Of a DNA stretch of 15,402 nucleotides, positions 13,801 to 15,402 are shown one piece after another. The stretch lies in NCBI GenBank assembly GCA_958445555.1, contig CAUCSW010000001.1, forward strand, positions 1 to 15,402, written 5' to 3'. The translations under genes and the position numbers were made by a program. This stretch comes from an uncultured Clostridia bacterium (lineage in GTDB: Bacteria > Bacillota > Clostridia > Oscillospirales > Acutalibacteraceae). A model generated the notes under the pieces. The model was not told the DNA's origin. It ran no database searches and saw only the letters and a list, made by a program, of their open reading frames with translations. The stretch's first letter is position 1; every line of letters starts with the position of its first letter.

Positions 13801-15402
13801 ATGTTCGAAAACTATAAGGTTTATGAAACTACGCTCGCCGGTAGACCGTTCAAACTTGAGACCGGTAAAATGGCGCAGCTCGCAAACGCCGCAATGCTCG
13901 CAAGCTACGGCGAAACGACCGTACTTTGCACGGTCACCGCTTCCGCAAAGCCCCGTGACGGAGTGGACTTTTTCCCTCTCTCGGTGGATTATGAGGAAAA
14001 AATGTATTCGGTGGGCAGAATTCCCGGCTCTTTCGGCAGACGCGAAGGCAGAGCAAGCGAGAAGGCTATACTCACCTCACGCTGCATAGACAGACCGATC
14101 CGCCCCCTCTTCCCCAAGGATATGAGAAACGATGTGTCGGTCGTTGCGACCGTTATGTCGGTTGATCCCGATTGCTCCCCCGAAATCACCGCTATGATAG
14201 GCGTTTCAGCTGCGATCGCTGTTTCCGATATCCCGTGGGCAGGCCCGATAAGCGGAGTCAATGTGGGTCTTGTTGACGGAGAGATCGTGATCAACCCGAC
14301 CCTTGAGCAGCGCAAAGTTTCAAAGATGAATGTTACCGTTGCCTCCACCTCCGATCTGGTAGCCATGATCGAGGCGGGTGCCGACGAGGTCTCGGACGAG
14401 CTTATGTTCGACGCAATAATGAAGGCACACGAGGTCAATAAGGAGATAGTATCCTTCATCAACGGCATCGTTGCAGAGATAGGAAAGCCGAAATTTGAAT
14501 TCACCTCCAACGATCCCGATCCGGTAATATTCAAGCAGATCGAAGATGAATTCGTCGAGGATGTCAAGAAGGCTCTCGATACAGACGATAAGCTGGTCCG
14601 CGACGCAGCCCTCCTTCCCATTTCGAACGCTATACATGAGAAGTATGACGCACAGTTTGAGGGTCAGGAAGCAAAACTTGACGAAATACTTTACCTTATC
14701 CAGAAGCATGTTGTGCGCGACTGGCTCAAGAAGGATAAAAAGCGTGTGGACGGCAGAGGAATAGACGAGATCCGCCCGCTCAATGCCCAGATCGATCTTC
14801 TTCCGAGGGCTCACGGATCGGGTATGTTCACCCGCGGTCAGACACAGGTCCTCTCGGTTGCCACCCTCGGCACCGTGGACGATGCACAGAAGCTTGACGG
14901 TCTTGATGAGCAGACCGAAAAGAGATATATCCACCACTATAACTTCCCCTCATTCTCAGTCGGAGAAACCAAACCCTCAAGAGGACCCGGACGCCGTGAG
15001 ATCGGTCACGGAGCACTTGCCGAAAAGGCACTTATTCCGGTCATTCCTTCAACAGAGGAATTCCCCTATGTTATCAGAGTTGTCTCCGAGGTCCTGTCTT
15101 CAAACGGATCGACCTCACAGGCATCTATCTGCGGCTCGACCCTCGCTCTTATGGCAGCGGGCGTTCCGATAAAGGCTCCCGTTGCGGGCATCTCCTGCGG
15201 ACTTATCACCGATGACGACGGCTCGTTTATGACAATGGTCGATATCCAGGGCCTTGAGGATTTCTACGGAGATATGGACTTTAAGGTTGCGGGAACCAAG
15301 CAGGGCATCACCGCCATCCAGATGGATCTGAAGGTGCACGGCCTTACTCCCGAGATCATCAAAGAAGCACTTGCCAAGACTCATAAGGCAAGAAACTACA
15401 TT
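13801..15402 (+). CDS. pnp: Polyribonucleotide nucleotidyltransferase (PNPase), 3' partial
   Basis: The first 534 residues of PNPase, the trimeric 3'-to-5' exoribonuclease that breaks RNA phosphorolytically to nucleoside diphosphates and can also add tails. The first RNase PH domain (residues 1 to about 140) has GETTVLCTVTAS, FFPLSVDYEEK, RIPGSFGRREGRASEKAIL and DRPIRPLFP. An all-helical linker domain follows to about 310. The second, catalytic RNase PH domain has FTRGQTQVLSVATLG (R345), YNFPSFSVGE, GRREIGHGALAEKAL, SNGSTSQASICG and the acidic GDMDFKVAGT plus QMDLK (D509). The window ends before the KH and S1 RNA-binding domains, so the gene continues beyond 15402. ATG 13801 follows a GGAGG; no earlier in-frame start is needed. 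The leader hairpin upstream suggests post-transcriptional autoregulation. Confidence 0.97.
   Translation, partial: MFENYKVYETTLAGRPFKLETGKMAQLANAAMLASYGETTVLCTVTASAKPRDGVDFFPLSVDYEEKMYSVGRIPGSFGRREGRASEKAILTSRCIDRPIRPLFPKDMRNDVSVVATVMSVDPDCSPEITAMIGVSAAIAVSDIPWAGPISGVNVGLVDGEIVINPTLEQRKVSKMNVTVASTSDLVAMIEAGADEVSDELMFDAIMKAHEVNKEIVSFINGIVAEIGKPKFEFTSNDPDPVIFKQIEDEFVEDVKKALDTDDKLVRDAALLPISNAIHEKYDAQFEGQEAKLDEILYLIQKHVVRDWLKKDKKRVDGRGIDEIRPLNAQIDLLPRAHGSGMFTRGQTQVLSVATLGTVDDAQKLDGLDEQTEKRYIHHYNFPSFSVGETKPSRGPGRREIGHGALAEKALIPVIPSTEEFPYVIRVVSEVLSSNGSTSQASICGSTLALMAAGVPIKAPVAGISCGLITDDDGSFMTMVDIQGLEDFYGDMDFKVAGTKQGITAIQMDLKVHGLTPEIIKEALAKTHKARNYI

Overview
The window reads as chromosome of an anaerobic Gram-positive bacterium of the Bacillota, most likely class Clostridia (for example an uncultured gut Oscillospirales or Clostridiales type). 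The reasons are strong GGAGG-type ribosome binding sites, sigma-A-like promoters (TTGCAT-17-TATAAT and TTTACA-17-TATAAT), the rpsO-pnp gene pair, and a split capsule-type regulatory set (separate Wzz-like activator, BY-kinase and PHP-type phosphatase) as found in Gram-positives. The assignment rests on gene content and signals only. Every convincing gene is on the + strand.

Region 1 (1-2451) is a housekeeping-like run: the 3' part of an M24 metallopeptidase (Xaa-Pro aminopeptidase type), an EamA/DMT-type transporter and an endonuclease/exonuclease/phosphatase-fold hydrolase. The second and third are almost abutting. Region 2 (2452-6789) opens with a 305-base spacer that holds a possible tiny minus-strand gene. 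It then carries a very large CBM34-GH13 alpha-glucan hydrolase followed by tandem beta-sandwich modules. Its reading frame is broken at a seven-G run near 6346-6352, and the last module continues in another frame to 6789.

Region 3 (6790-11191) is a transcription unit with its own terminator/promoter boundary (7024-7098) and a structured leader of about 225 nt. It encodes a Wzz-like membrane activator, a tyrosine kinase with ten tyrosines in its tail, a PHP-family tyrosine phosphatase, and an exported, membrane-anchored PIG-L/LmbE-type deacetylase. The first three normally govern capsule or exopolysaccharide assembly. Here no glycosyltransferase, flippase or polymerase follows, so the module may control a locus elsewhere or the deacetylase itself.

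Region 4 (11192-11590) is a 400-base non-coding stretch with seven 14-bp tandem repeats, a 94-nt imperfect inverted repeat ending in a T run, and more GC-rich hairpins. Region 5 is a MATE efflux transporter (11591-13051). Region 6 is rpsO with a strong promoter and leader, then a long hairpin-forming intergenic region, then pnp (PNPase), which runs off the window. The long stem-loop ahead of pnp recalls the RNase III-processed pnp leader of E. coli.

Most notable points: the homopolymer-associated frameshift in the giant GH13 gene, the stripped-down BY-kinase/phosphatase/deacetylase operon with an unidentified structured leader, the repeat-rich 11.2-11.5 kb intergenic region, and the long pnp leader hairpin. 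I found no transposase, CRISPR array, tRNA or rRNA.
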